In this document: piece after piece, positions 48,855 to 61,564 of the stretch
Position numbering within the stretch: the stretch's first letter is position 1
How the letters are laid out: each line of letters opens with the position of its first letter
DNA from: Cricetomys ansorgei
Lineage: Eukaryota > Chordata > Mammalia > Rodentia > Nesomyidae
Reading direction: 5' to 3'
NCBI GenBank assembly: GCA_026225945.1
Contig: JAMJFZ010000597.1
Coordinates: 1,916,501-1,980,500, forward strand
DNA length: 64,000 nucleotides
The notes under the pieces: model-generated
What the model was told of the DNA's origin: nothing
Seen by the model: only the letters and a program-made list of their open reading frames with translations
Databases searched by the model: none
Position numbers and translations under genes: made by a program

Positions 48855-51145
48855 ACTGCATGGATTTTACTTAGGCATGCCACTATTAGTACCTACCGTG
48901 TGCTGCTCAACTGATTGTGCAAGTTAAAATTCTATTCCTTTGCATCAACTCTCACCTTTTTACTCTTTGCATAGGGTAAGAGGACATTTTGAAATCAGTC
49001 AGGTTATAGTAAGATAGCAGTAATTATTGCTATTATAGAGCTCCTGCATATGTGAAATGTTTTCATTTATTTAGTTTATGTAGCAATCAATAATTTACCC
49101 TTGCCATTTTAAGCACCTGTTATAAGTCAATTATATGTATGAACCCATTTGTCCTGACAAAAACCTATTAAAATGTTATCATTATTTATATTTTTCAAAA
49201 AATGTGACTGCACAGAAAGAAATAAATGTTGATCATCCATATAATCTTGAAGGATCAGAGACACGAGATACATAGGAAAATTCACAGATTTAGTCACCAG
49301 TTTTCTTTGACTTCTACACTTCTTTTTTATAATAAATCTATTAGGCTGGTGTTTTAAATGGCACTCAATTTACAGATGAGAAAAACAAGCCTTGGAGATA
49401 ACAAGCAGTCTCTCCAGAGAGGTGTGGAGTCATTTTCTCTGACATTAAGCTCCATGTAACTTAGGTGTGACTCAGTTACTCTCATTTTATTTTCTGCATA
49501 CCTAACATATATTTTTCCATTATGAGTGCACTGTTACGATACACAAGATTTGAGTGAGGTAGTCAAGCCTCAGTAGTTCATTGCATCAATCTTTGGGGAA
49601 TATTGGTTTTGTAAGGAGGGTCTAGTTTATGCAAACCTAACCAAGTTTGACATGGGAAAACTTATTTGATTCTCATTTTCAGGGAAGTAAATTCCTGATA
49701 CCAAGGTTGTACAAATTGTCAGGCATTCTAGCACTGTTTAAATACACATGAAAATAGACTTCTGACATAATGATATTGTCAATGATTTAGAAGACCATTT
49801 TATGAACAAAATATTTTGATTAATGCCTCCACAACAATCGTGATTCTGTCTTAAAAAAACTAGAAATGTTGTTCAATATTTTTGTAAAAAGTACCTACTT
49901 TGACTAACTCAATTGTCATCACATCATCATGAGTCTAGAAAAGGTAAGGGGAAAATTGCCTTCCTACGGGAATTACAGAGTACATACTTAGGCTAGTGTT
50001 TATTACCTTTTAAAAGAAGATTTAGAGTCTTACATTTTTAGTACAATGGGGCTAGAGATATCAGAGTTTGGAGATACTATTTTTAAAAATTAATAGAATG
50101 GATAATATCTATGATTTACTAAGTGAACTTATATAGTACATTATTTGTCAGAGAATACAGAACAAATAAAAATTAACAGATATAAACAAAAATTATTCCA
50201 ACACTATCCCAGTCTTTAAACTTCTCACATCTTAACTTTATTTTTTTTTACTTAAAGTGAATACTAAAAATTAAAACAATTAAGCAATATGTGGAAAGGT
50301 TTTGTCACACAGTGGAAATGAAATCCATGTAGCTGTCCTCTGAATATTAAGAGGGCTTTCCTTTTCTCATTCACAGAAAGAAGAGGTATAGAAACAAAAA
50401 AATCTCTTTGAGCCAGTCAGCATTCCTTCTCATCCCATTAAGCACCTTGCACAGAAGAGGAATAGCACAGAAGGGCTATTTTGCCACTGTTGTTGGAGAC
50501 AAATCTATTCAAAATGTTCTCAACATTTATTAAATTCCAGGCATCATGCTGGTGTGGAAACAAGGAAGCTATTGTTTGACCTAAAATATTCAGTATAGTA
50601 TATAGAAGTCGTGTGCTTCTTTACCAGAAGTGCTTGAACATTTACACAGATGATACAAATAAGAGCAATAGATCAGAAGAGGCGACACTTTTCTCAAATG
50701 TAATTGTAGAATAGCACTTTAGTTAAGATGAAGCACTATACACAGTCTGGCAGGATGGCTAGACGGAGGAAGTGTGGTGCAGGGGCAAGGTGCTCTGGGT
50801 GTAAGAAGAGACACTGCAAATAGTGCATCAGAATGGAGGAGCAGGATGAGGGGGAATTACAACCATGAAGGATTAAGAAATGGGTTGAGAGGCAAGGGCA
50901 CGACAGATGTTGTCACCTGGAAGCAGCTTACAGAAATCTATAAATTGTGTGTAAAGATACATGTTATGCACTGCAGACCTATTCAAGGAACTTTCGCAAG
51001 GATGAAAACTTGTAGCTATGTAGATCACATTAGCAACACATAGAAGCTTAACTTTGGTAGTGACGGTTAAGAGGCAGCTCTGACATTTCAGGACACAGAT
51101 AAACCTTTCAACCAGAACTTATGAGGCTCAGATCTATTAAGTTCA
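48855..51145. other. Intergenic DNA downstream of OR C
   Basis: The first 300 bp or so show old homology to the 3' flanks of A and B (for example 'ctgattg' and 'tttatgtagcaa.caataattt'). The rest is AT-rich with no recognisable gene or repeat. Confidence 0.6.
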
Positions 51146-51149
51146 AGGA

Positions 51150-51600
51150 AGATTCTGAGTTGATATGAGACCTGCTTGCTTTCCTGGTCTCCAAGTTAGC
51201 TCTTTTGTTGTGTACTTCTCTGTGGTCTTCACACTTGGACGCTGCTGTGATGGCTCAACAAAAAAGACACGGAGGCATTTTTCTTTGGTGCCATTCCTGT
51301 CAGACCACAGCAGAGGGAACCACCATCATGGCAAGCACCATACAGGACAGTGGAACTCTGAGCATCTGAGCTCAGGTGTTTTTATTGATACAGAACACCT
51401 CAGGTGTTATACTGAGAGCACGTGCAGATCATGAGCAATCAAACATGCCTCCCCCACATAAAGCCAACACCTGCAGGCAATACAAAACACCAAAGCCTAG
51501 GCAGCCTTTTCACAAGGCCTAGGCACAAACAATTATTTTATACATAATTGAAAATTAACTTCCACAACACTTGAACTTGTCAGCTTCAGGGTTCCCAATT
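51150..51600 (-). mobile_element. LTR-like element, minus strand
   Basis: On the complement it holds 'tgcacgtgctctcagtat' and the polyadenylation-like 'aataaaaacacctgagc', followed by a U5-like segment (ttccctctgctgtggtctg). The same blocks in the same order occur on the plus strand at 55620-55890. I interpret both as solo LTRs of one rodent ERV family; the family is not identified and no internal viral genes are visible. Confidence 0.6.
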
Positions 51601-51604
51601 TCCA

Positions 51605-53985
51605 AAGCTACCTCCCGGGGCTTTTTCTAATCCCAGAGGTGTGGACAGTCATAATGAACTTCCCTGACCTGAGGCTGTTCCTTGTTGTCAGTGACCTATC
51701 GTAGCAGAGTTTTTAATATTTTCTCTTGAGATGGCATCCAACAGCTGCACTCTGAGTCACCCAGCATGACCAAATTTTTCCTCACTGCTGAGTCACCTGA
51801 TGGAGAAATCATTCTTATTCATACTCAGGATTGGATTAGAGGCTTTTAAGGGCCATGAGCTTGCCCTAATGTTGTGACTGCCCAACTCTTGCCTGGCTTC
51901 CCATGTGGGTGAGTTTCTGCTTCCATTCCCACTGCCAAACAGCTGTGTCCTGGATCAAGCTTTGTTCTTACTTATGTATTACCTGCCTTTTTCTTTGTAA
52001 GTTTTAGGTATTGTTTTATTTTCTTTATAGAATTCCTGTTTTTTAAAAAGTTATTTTTTTATAAGACACTGTTTTTCATTCAATATTTTGTTCAAATTCT
52101 TACTCTTCCCTGAACTACTAAAGACTTTCTCCACCTCCCTACTCACCCGATTTACCCAACTTAGTGTTCTTCCTCTCTCTCTATCTCCCAATTGAAAATC
52201 AAAACAGACAAACAAACCAACCAAACAAACAAAAAACCAATAAGGCAGAAATACCAAAGCAAAGCAAACAAAAAGCACACAGAAAGAACACGGAATATGT
52301 GTTGTCTGTTTTGTGTGGCCATACTCTTGTTCATGAGGTCCTCCTTGGAGTATCTGCTCCTCTCTCTGTCACTGTGAGTTAGCAGATACTCAAGTACAGT
52401 GGTTTCATTGTATCATTTCTCACAATACCCACCATCTCCAGCTCTTACAATCTTTCGGCTTTCTTTTCCATGTAGATGCCTGAGCTTCAGTGGAGGGATT
52501 TGATAAAGACATCCCATTTACAGATAAATGCCCCAAATCTCTCACTCTCCACATGTTGTCAGCTGTGGGCCTCTGCATTAATTCTCATCTACTGCTCATC
52601 AGAGAAGCTTCTCTTCAATGATGCTTTGATCCTGTATCATCTGTTATGAATTCTGAAGCTCTCCTTCTCTGTCTCTTCTTGCAATAGAGTATTTTATTTA
52701 TTGTAGCCATTAACCATTGTCACACAGAGGCAGCTCTCAGTTCATCATTTCAGTTCATCCCAAACTGGGGTTTATTACATTTTGAAAGTCTTACTTCTTT
52801 AAGAATATTTTCCTCTGAACATATTTAACATTTTGTGTGCCTTTGAATTAAGAAACTTCATGCCTAGAGATATTGGTGTATAACATTTATGGTTCTGCTT
52901 TGTTTTGTTTTTACAACTAACCATTCTGGTAGTACTTATAGAACCTAGTCTTCCTTTGCTTGGGAACATGAATACTGGGGCTAGGCACCTTTAAGTAAGG
53001 ATGGTGGTAAGGGACTGGGAGCAGGAGGTAGTTAAAGGAGGGCTAACCAAAACCAAAGATGTATTTATTCTTCCATTAATTTTTCTTTAATAATTTCAGA
53101 AAGCAATTAGTTACCCTTATCACTCACTCTGCAGAAAACCCAACTAGAAATGATCACAGACCTGACCATTAGATCTGAAACTTCAGGAGGGTAAGTGAAA
53201 TAGAACTGTTTAAAGATACAGGCATAGATAAAACCTTCCTGAATAAGACCCAAATTGCTCAGAAAATGAGGCCAAGATCCTTCTGATCAAGATGTGTGTA
53301 TTGTTTTTGTAATACAATTGAGGTAGGTTGGATCTGATTTAAACAGCCATATCAAGAGCCACAGTAAGCCTATGTCCGTGGGCCAGCCTGTAAGTGAAGA
53401 AAAATATCCTGATATGTTGATGTTGAAGAATATAATCAACTGTGTGGCCAGACATTTTTATTTCGTGTACAGAACAATGAAGCACGTTCAGATACTCAGC
53501 CTTATGGCACTAGAACTAAGAGCTGTAGAAATGGTGATTGACAATATGAATCCTCATGACATTTAACGCAAATGAGATATAGGGCAAATGACTCAAACAT
53601 TTCAGATACTCAGCTTCTTGTTTACCACCTCAATGAAATACTGGTGCTTAGATGCTTCAGCAGAGATTCTTAAGTTGCTCTACTATAGAGTAGAAAGACT
53701 GAGGTTCAACACCTTCAAGAGGCTCAACCCCTTTTATGAACATAATGAATTCTGGAATCATTTTATTCCTCTTTAGTAAAGTGGCGAACAGGTGAAAGTA
53801 ATCATTTCATTACTTCCTGTTCTGTCCATTGAATCCAGTACTCCTTTTCAATTTGGTTGAAAGTTTACTTTATCAGGCAGTACTGTGCTTGTTACTTAAA
53901 GATTTAATCTATTTGTTCTGTACATTGGATATTTGTTTGAGAAACCATAGTCTTCATTTCCAATATACAAGGAAAGCATAACATA
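51605..53985. other. Intergenic DNA with an old repeat
   Basis: At 52340-52700 is a copy of the same rodent repeat as 12110-12530 (ctcttacaatctttcgg, ttaattctcatctactgc). At 52200-52260 there is a CAAA-rich tract. No gene is recognised in the rest. Confidence 0.55.
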
Positions 53986-54999
53986 GTCTACATATGCCCC
54001 ATGGGGAAGGCAGTCAGACCTTAATAAGTCACTTGGTTCCATAAGACATTTCTGTACAACAAATTCAAGAGCTTTTTTCTCAAAGGGACAAACAACAGTA
54101 GGTCCCAAGTTTGCCATGTTTGAAGAGAACCTTTATTCTCTCTTATAATGCACACAGACACCCAGCCCCATCCTTACCATGTGTAATAAATAAGTTTCTT
54201 GGTCAGTGGGCACATTCAATTATTCATTTTGTAAAATATTCAGCCTCTAGCTATTATAAAAGTAAGCAGAATAAGTTTAATTGTAAAATCCTACCATAAT
54301 TCCAGGTAAGCGCTCTACACCTAGATGGCAAGTTGTTCAAGAAGAAAGTAAATTAAAAAAGCAATTTTACCTATTTTAGGACTTACCCTGTAGAAAGCAT
54401 GCCATTCACTGGAGAGGCACTGCAATGGCCACCTGCCCTCCACACCAATCTGCCCATGTAACATAGGGGAGTGTAGATGTGGCAGCCAAAATCATTGCTG
54501 AGTTTGAGGATCTGAGAACATTAAAATGACATCAAAATAAAAGGCAGATGTTTGGGTGGGCTAGGCTTGCCCTTCTATTATTAATATTATTAAAAGGTGA
54601 CCGATGCATTGAGAGAAAAGTATTTGAGTGGTTAGAGTTTCTGATTCAGATTAAGAACTCTGAAAACTAGGAGATAGCTCTAGACTTAAGTGTCCAGTGG
54701 AGATGAAAGGAAAATTGAAAACAGTCAGTACATTATACATATGGATGGCTTAGTCACGTATTGAGGAGCTATCAGAGACTATTCTTGCTTACTGTGGATT
54801 TGTGGTAAGGTCTCTTGACATGTTATAACATTATAATTATTTTCAAACCATGGAATTACTATTATTGAAAATATGCCAATATTTAATTTTAATTTAATTT
54901 AAAATGTTTAAGGGGGAGGAATGGTACTAGAATGTATTGTGTGAAAGAAGAAAATTTTTAAAAAATCTGAAAGTGTTTTCTCAGAATCATCACATAGAG

Positions 55000-55890
55000 G
55001 ATGTCTTCCAGATACGGCCAAGGTTGTATCTTGTATTGGCAGCCAAACTTGGTATTATCAGAGTGTCACTGTTTTGTCACCAGGTGACACTGTTTTGGAG
55101 GCATGAATGGGTCTTTGGAGAGCAGCTGAGGCTTGGCACTGAGAGAGTGCCTCTCCTGAGTGGCCAGGAGAGTCCATTGGTAAAAGTATAGCCTCAGTAG
55201 CAGTTGAAAACACAGATTGAAGGGGTCATGTAGGGAAGTTGAGGCTTGGCACCATGAAGAGAGCCCAGGAGAGGCTATTGGATAAAGAGCAGTCCATATT
55301 TAGCCAGGGACCTCAGCAATTTTGGAAATGCCAGTGCCCTGGGATGACCACCAAGGACAGAGGCAACATGGAATGGAGCTAGCCAGAGCCTGGAGGAGAC
55401 ACTGTGTGTCCTGCAGAGGGCAGAGACAGAGAAGTGACTCAAGCCCTTTAGAGGAGCCCAGAAGATTTTGAGTGCATTCCAGATAATTGGACAATGATAA
55501 TGTTTTTCCGCTGTCCAACGATGTTGTAAAAAGCTTGATAGGTGTTTGGTTTCATTTAAACCTTACATCCTAGCAGACCTCAAAATCGTTCCTCTTGTAA
55601 ACAGTTTTGCTGGTGTAGGGTCAAATTGTGTTTTAGAGAAAAAGGAAGCTTTTTTGGTTGTCTTATACAGTAAGAGGGAAATGTTGTAGAGGTTTATTTC
55701 CATTTATGTTTAAAATGGCTACTTTGTGCATTGTTGGGAAAAGTGCAGCCCAGATCTTGGCATATGGTTTTCAGGTGTTGGCCTTGTGTAAATTCCTTAT
55801 GATATGCACGTGCTATCAGCAGAATATCTGAGGAGTTCTGAATCAATAAAAACACCTGAGTTCAGATGCTCTGGATTCCATTGTCAAAAG
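55000..55890 (+). mobile_element. LTR-like element, plus strand
   Basis: Ends with 'atatgcacgtgctatcagc' and 'aataaaaacacctgagttc', matching the element at 51150-51600 in opposite orientation. Upstream it has two diverged copies of a block of about 100 bp (gaggcttggcac... to ...ccattgg/gctattgg) at about 55130 and 55236. No coding capacity for viral proteins is seen. Probably a solo LTR; the 5' boundary is approximate. Confidence 0.55.
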
Positions 55891-56479
55891 AAAAATGTTT
55901 CCTAACCCTGATAAGTGCCCAAATACTTCTGTCATTTTACATACACTCCTTTTTTATTAATCTCACAACAAAGCTGCATTAGACACACAACCCCATCATG
56001 TAAGTACAGAAACAGAAAAACAAACAGATTATTAGATATAATATGTGAGTGAACACAGCTGGAAAATGTGAAACAAAGCATTAGCTTTGTTGAACTCCAT
56101 TCTGCACCACTCTGCAGCCAGCACAGACCAACTCTAAATGGCATCTTAATGAAAGGGGAATTGCCCTCTCCCTGAACTTGATAGTGACAGAAGGCAATGA
56201 GCACAAGCAATGCTTAGCAGTTGGATTTATTCTTCAGACTTGACTATTTTCTGAGTCTCAAGCAGAATTTCAATATGTCCAAATAGTTCATTACAGTGCA
56301 AAGAACAAAGAATGAGGGTTCTGAATTTTAGAAAAAGGAAGCTATCAGAAGTGTGAAAGCTCTGTTCATGTTTTCAGCTATTTTATGTATAAGATAGATG
56401 GTTTGTACCAATGAACTCATGGTGATCAATTGCTAAAATTGAAAACAGATTCTTTAAAAATATTTTAAATCTTCACTTT

Positions 56480-56674
56480 TATTTTATGTGTGTGGGTGTT
56501 TTACCTGCATATATGTCTGCATAGCATAGTGCCAGCAAAGGCTGGAAGGAGGCATAAAATCTCTTAGGACTGGAGTTACAGACTGTGGTGAGTCAAGCAT
56601 GCAGGTGCTAGGAATTTCACCTGGGTACTCTGGAAAAGTAGCTGCTGCTTTTAACCACTGAGCCATCCCAGTCC
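56480..56674 (-). mobile_element. B2 SINE
   Basis: Reverse B2: the head (ggactgggatggctcagtgg) is at the 56674 end, then a diverged body and 'cacccacacacataaaat' tail. Confidence 0.85.
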
Positions 56675-57899
56675 AAACACCAGTTTTAATGATGAAGCTA
56701 ACATTGAAGGTAGTGAAATACTCATTCCCATTACTACAGGTACTATGTGCATAGATATAATATTATATACTATATACACTCACTGGTGAGCAACAAAAAT
56801 AGTCAAAATGCATTCTTGACCAGTCTGCCAGTGTCCCACCACTGATTCTCTGCACTTCACTACTCGCTCAGTCAAAGAACTGTGTCCCACCAGTAGAGTA
56901 ACTCAATGCTTCCTCTAAAGGAATAAATTTGAAAATATTTAATAAATTGGTCCACTGAAGAACATATAATATCGATATTACTGTTTGAGTGTGTGTTTGC
57001 AATTTCTTTACGAAATTGCTATAGTATTGCTAGCAGAAATTTTGTGTTTTACAAACATTATAAGTAGTAACTATGAAAAAAAGTATAGAATCTTGTTAAT
57101 GTGGTTCTTGAATCATATAAAATTGAAAAGATGCATATGCTATAGGGAGTTGAATCTGGAAAGCAACTGAAAGGGGTTTAAGAAGTTTTGTGAGAATCAT
57201 GTTAACAGGTTAGAAGTATTACATCTTTTATTTTGATGATTTCTTGGGGACATGGGAAATAGTCCTCAATCAAAAGAAAATGGGAGATCACCAAAACCTC
57301 AGCAAGTCAGTGAGCATTAGGAAACAATTTGGCTTAGGTTTTCACTATTGCAAATCATGGAGATAATCATATTTTGAACACATAACATATTTCTTTCAAT
57401 TTAAAACCTTAAGAAAAACAAACAAGAATGGGATCATTAATATTTATCATATTTTGTCATGCTGTTACCATGGTGCTTGATTCAAGTTCTAAGATTCCTG
57501 TTTCTGACAGCTAATAGTTGTGAAATATGAGTATACAAAGATGAGTGTACAAAATAATTGTTCTTAATTATTGCCTGTCTACTCAATGTATTATCAGACA
57601 AATCACAAAATTATGTTTTTAATTATGATGTAAACCAGTTCTTACAGTGCAAGCTAAACTAAAAACACCAGTTATCTGAATCAACCCGGTTGATCTTAGC
57701 TATTCTGACAGGTGTAAAATGGAATCTTGGAGTGGTTTTGATTTGCATTCCCGAATGGCTAAGATGTTGAACATTCCTTTAAGTGTTTCTCAGCCATTTG
57801 AGATTCCTCTTTTGAGAATTCTGTTTAGATCTGTACCCCATTGTTAATTGGATTGTTTTGTTGATGTCTAGGTCCAGTTCTATGTATACATATATAAGA

Positions 57900-57946
57900 A
57901 TCTATCTATCTACCTTCCTATCTAGCTATCTATTTATCTATCTATC

Positions 57947-57977
<31 letters not shown>

Positions 57978-57982
57978 CTATC

Positions 57983-58046
<64 letters not shown>
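57900..58046. repeat. (TATC)n microsatellite inside L1
   Basis: Imperfect then pure TATC units between L1 ORF2 segments 'tgttgatgtctaggtcc' and 'aaaatcttttctcattctg'. L1 sequence continues on both sides. Confidence 0.95.
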
Positions 58047-58866
58047 CCTCTATGAGAAGTGGAGTTAGTGAAAATCTTTTCTCATTCTGTAGGCTGCTGT
58101 TTTGTCTTACTGACAATGTCCTTTGTTGTACAGAAGCCTTTCAGCTTTATGAGATCCCATTTATTAATGATTGATCTTAGAGCCCATTCTATTGATGTTC
58201 TATTCAGGAAGTTGTCTCCTGTGCCAATGCATTCAAGGATATTCCTCACTTTGTCTTCTATCAGATTCAGTGTATCTGGCTTTATGTTGCAGTCTTTGAT
58301 TCACTTGAACATGAGTTTTGTGCAGAGTGATGAATATAGATCTATTTGCAATCTTCTGCATGCAGACATCCAATTAGACATGCACCATTTGTTAAAGTTG
58401 TTTCTTTTTTACATCGTATATTTTGGGTTTTTTTATCAAAGATAAGGTGTCCATAACTGTGTGGTTTATGTCTGGATCTTTGATTCGGTTTCATTGATGA
58501 ACATGTCTGTTTTTATGGAATAACTGGTGGTTTTTATTAGTATAGTTCTGTAGAACAGCTTGAGATCAGGGATGGTGATACTTGTGGAAGTTCTTTTATT
58601 TTTCAGGATTTGTTTTAGCTATCCTGGGCTTTTGTACTTTTTTTTTCATATGAAGTGAGTATTGTATTTTCAAGGTCTGTAAAGAATTGTATTGTGTTTT
58701 GATAGGGAGTGTGTTGAACTTGTAGATTGACTTTGGTATGATGGCCATTTTTACTATGTTAAGCCTAGCAATCTAGGTGCATGGGGTATCTTTACATCTT
58801 CTGAGGTCTTTTTCAATTTCTTTGTTCAAAGACTTGAAGGTTTTGTTATAGAAGTCTTTCACTTGC

Positions 58867-59244
58867 TTAGTTAGAGTCACGACAAGATATTTTTTTGTTA
58901 TTTGTGGCTATTATGAAGGATGTTGTTTCTCTGATTTCTTTCTCAGTCCATTTGTCATTTGTATGTAGGAGGGCTACTGATGTTTTTGAGTTGATTTTGT
59001 AGCCAGCCACTTCACTAAAGTTGTTTATCAGATGCAGGAGTTCCATGATCCAGTGTTTGGGGTCGCTCATATATACTACCATATAATTGGCAAATAAGGA
59101 TAATTTGACCTCTTCCTTTACAATTTGTGTCCCCTTGAACTCCTTCTGTTGTCTTATTGCTAGGAATTCAAGTACTATATTAAACAGATATGGAGAGAGG
59201 GGACAACCTTGCCTTGTTCCAGATTTTGGTGGAATTTCTTTCAA
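58867..59244 (-). pseudogene. L1 ORF2 fragment, reverse transcriptase
   Basis: A 125-codon open piece of ORF2. It has the [14 protein letters not shown] motif of RT block 4, a decayed active-site box ([11 protein letters not shown], where active L1 has two aspartates), and the [10 protein letters not shown] block. The second half of the catalytic aspartate pair is replaced, so it could not reverse transcribe even if expressed. It is part of the decayed L1. Confidence 0.93.
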
Positions 59245-59592
59245 TTACTGCCCATTTAATTTGATATTGTCTGTGAGCTTGCTGTAAATCGCTTTATTAT
59301 GTTTAGGTATATCCCTGTATCCGTCATCTCTCCAAGACTTTCATCATGAAGAGATGTTGGATTTTTTTCAAAAGCATTATTGGCATCTAATGAGATGATC
59401 ATGTTTTCTTTTCTTTGAGTTTGTTTACATGGTGGATGATTTTAAGTGATTTTTGTATGTTGAACAATCACTGCGTCTCTGTGATGAATTCTACTTGATC
59501 ATTGTGGATGATCTTCTTGACGTGTTCTTGGATCTTCTTGATGCATTCTGGATTCTGTTTGCAAGCATTTTATTGAGTATTTTGATTATTCA

Positions 59593-59733
59593 TTTTTTGA
59601 GACGGGATTTCTTTGTAACTCTGGCTGCCCTGGAACTCACTCTGTAGAAGAGGCAGGGCCCATACTCATAGAGATCTGCTTGCCTCTGCCTCCGGAGTGC
59701 TGAGATTACAGGTGTGTGACACCACTGCCAGAC
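59593..59733 (-). mobile_element. B1 SINE inserted in L1
   Basis: Reverse B1: 'ttttttgagacgggatttct', 'ctggaactcactctgtag', 'gcctctgcctccggagtg', 'attacaggtgtgtgacacc'. It is nearly full length and sits head to tail with the B2 that follows. Confidence 0.95.
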
Positions 59734-59734
59734 T

Positions 59735-59896
59735 TTTATTGAGTATTTTTGTTTTCATGTACACTTGCATGCCAGAAGAGGGCATCAGACCCTCACTTTA
59801 GATGGTTATGAGCCACCCTGTGGTTTGCTGAGAACTGAACTCAGGACCTCCGGAAGAGCAACCAGTTCTCTTAACCACTTAGCCAACTCTCCAGCT
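59735..59896 (-). mobile_element. B2 SINE inserted in L1
   Basis: Reverse B2: 'cagaagagggcatcagaccc', 'gaactgaactcaggacctcc', 'ggaagagcaaccagttctct', head at the 59896 end. A short duplication of L1 sequence (attttattgagtattttt before B1, 'ttttattgagtatttttg' after it) suggests the B1 insertion site. Confidence 0.92.
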
Positions 59897-61509
59897 CTTG
59901 AGTGTGTTTGCATCTGTGTTCATAATGGAATTGGTCTGTAATTCTCTTTCTTTGTTGAATCTTTGTATGGTTTGAGTATCATGGTGACTTTACCCTCATA
60001 GAATGAGTTTGGGAGTGTTCCTTCTTTGTATTTTGTGGAATAACTTGAAGAGTATTGACTTTAGCTCTTCTTTGTTTGTCTGATAGAATTCTGCACTAAA
60101 ACCATCTGACACTGAATTTCTTTTGGTTGGGAGATTTTAATGACCTCTTCTATTTCCTTGGGGGTTATAGGTCTGTTTAAATTGTTGATCTGATGTTGAT
60201 TTAACATTGGCAGATGGTAACTATAGAGAAAATGATCCACTTATTTTAGATTTTCCAATTTTGTGGAGTACAGGTTTTTAAAATACGATATATGATTCTT
60301 TAGATCTCCTGAGTGTTTGTGGTTGTATCCTCTTTTTTGTTTCTGATTTTGTTTATTTTGATCATCTATCTCCATCTTTTAATTGGTTTGGATAAGGCTT
60401 TGTCTATCTTGTAGTTTTCCTAAAGAACCAATTCTTTGTTTCATTGATCCTTTGAATTGTTCTTTGTTTCTATTTTATTGATTTCAGCCCTCGGTTTGAT
60501 TATATCTTGCCATCTGATCCTATTGGGTGTGAGTACTTCTTTTTGTTCTATTGTTTTCCGATGTGCTGTTAGGTTGTTAGTATGTGATCTCTCCACTCTT
60601 GTTGGTAGGTACTTTTTGGTATGAATTTTCCTCTTTGCCCTGCTTTCATTGTGTCCCATAAGTTTAGATATGCTGTGAATTCAGGTTCATTGAATTCTAG
60701 AACATCATTAATTTCTTTCTTTATTTCTGTCTTGACGCAGGAGTCATTCTATAGATAGTTGTTCACTTTCCATGAATTTGTAAGCCTTCTGTTGTTGTTG
60801 AAAACCAGCTTTAATCTTTAATCTGTGGTGGACTGATAGGATGCAGGGGGTTATTTTAATTTTCTTTTATCTATTGAGACTTGCTTTGTGGTCAAGTATG
60901 TGGTCAATTTTGGAGAAAGTTCTGTGAGGTGGTAAGAAAAGCTATATTCTTTCGTCTGTGGATGAAGTGTTCTGTAGATATCTGTTAGGTCCATGTAGTT
61001 TATAATATCTGTTAGCTCCAGTATTTCTCTGCTTAGTTTTTGTCTTAATGACTTGTCAGATGATGAGAGTAGGTATTGAAGTCTCCCACTATCAATGTGT
61101 ATTTTAAGTTTTAGCAATGTTCCTTTTACAAACATGAGTGCCCTTTTGTTTTGGGCATAGATGTTAAGAACTGCAGTGTCTTCTTGATGGATTTTTTTCT
61201 TTGATGAGTATGAAATGTCTTTCCTTGTCTGTTTTGATTAATTTTGGTTTGAAGTCTGTTTGTTAGATATTAGAATGGCTACACTGGTTTGCTTCTTGGG
61301 TCCATTTTTGGAAATTATTCTCCCATCTCTTTACTCTGAGGTAATGTTCATCTTTTTGATATTAAGGCGTGTTTCTTGGATGCAGCAGAAGGATGGATCC
61401 TGTTTTCTCATCTGTTCTGTTAGTCTGTGTCTTCTCATTGAGGAATTCTGTTCATTGACGTTGAGAGGTATCAAAGACCATTGATTTCTTGGTCCTGTTA
61501 TGTTGTAGT

Positions 61510-61512
<3 letters not shown>

Positions 61513-61556
<44 letters not shown>
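61513..61556. repeat. (GT)n microsatellite
   Basis: About 22 GT units between the L1 ORF2 start region and the ORF1 end, probably in the inter-ORF segment. Confidence 0.95.
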
Positions 61557-61558
<2 letters not shown>

Positions 61559-61564
61559 TTAAGT

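Larger units (their letters stand above)
53990..57660. repeat. Old paralogue of the region upstream of OR A
   Basis: Blocks in the same order and orientation as 33480-36370: 'cttggttccataagacatttctg', 'ctcaaagggaca.acaacag', 'ctattataaaagtaag', 'attttctgagtct.aag', 'gaattttagaaaa.g', and 'cttaagaaaa.caa' with 'gttgtgaaatatgagtat'. Divergence is far higher than in the inverted repeat or the tandem units. It is interrupted at about 55000-55890 by the LTR-like element. It ends at the L1. Confidence 0.8.

Noticed and set aside
57900..58046. Regularly spaced repeats that might look like a CRISPR array
   Set aside because: It is a tetranucleotide microsatellite with no spacers, in a vertebrate genome.
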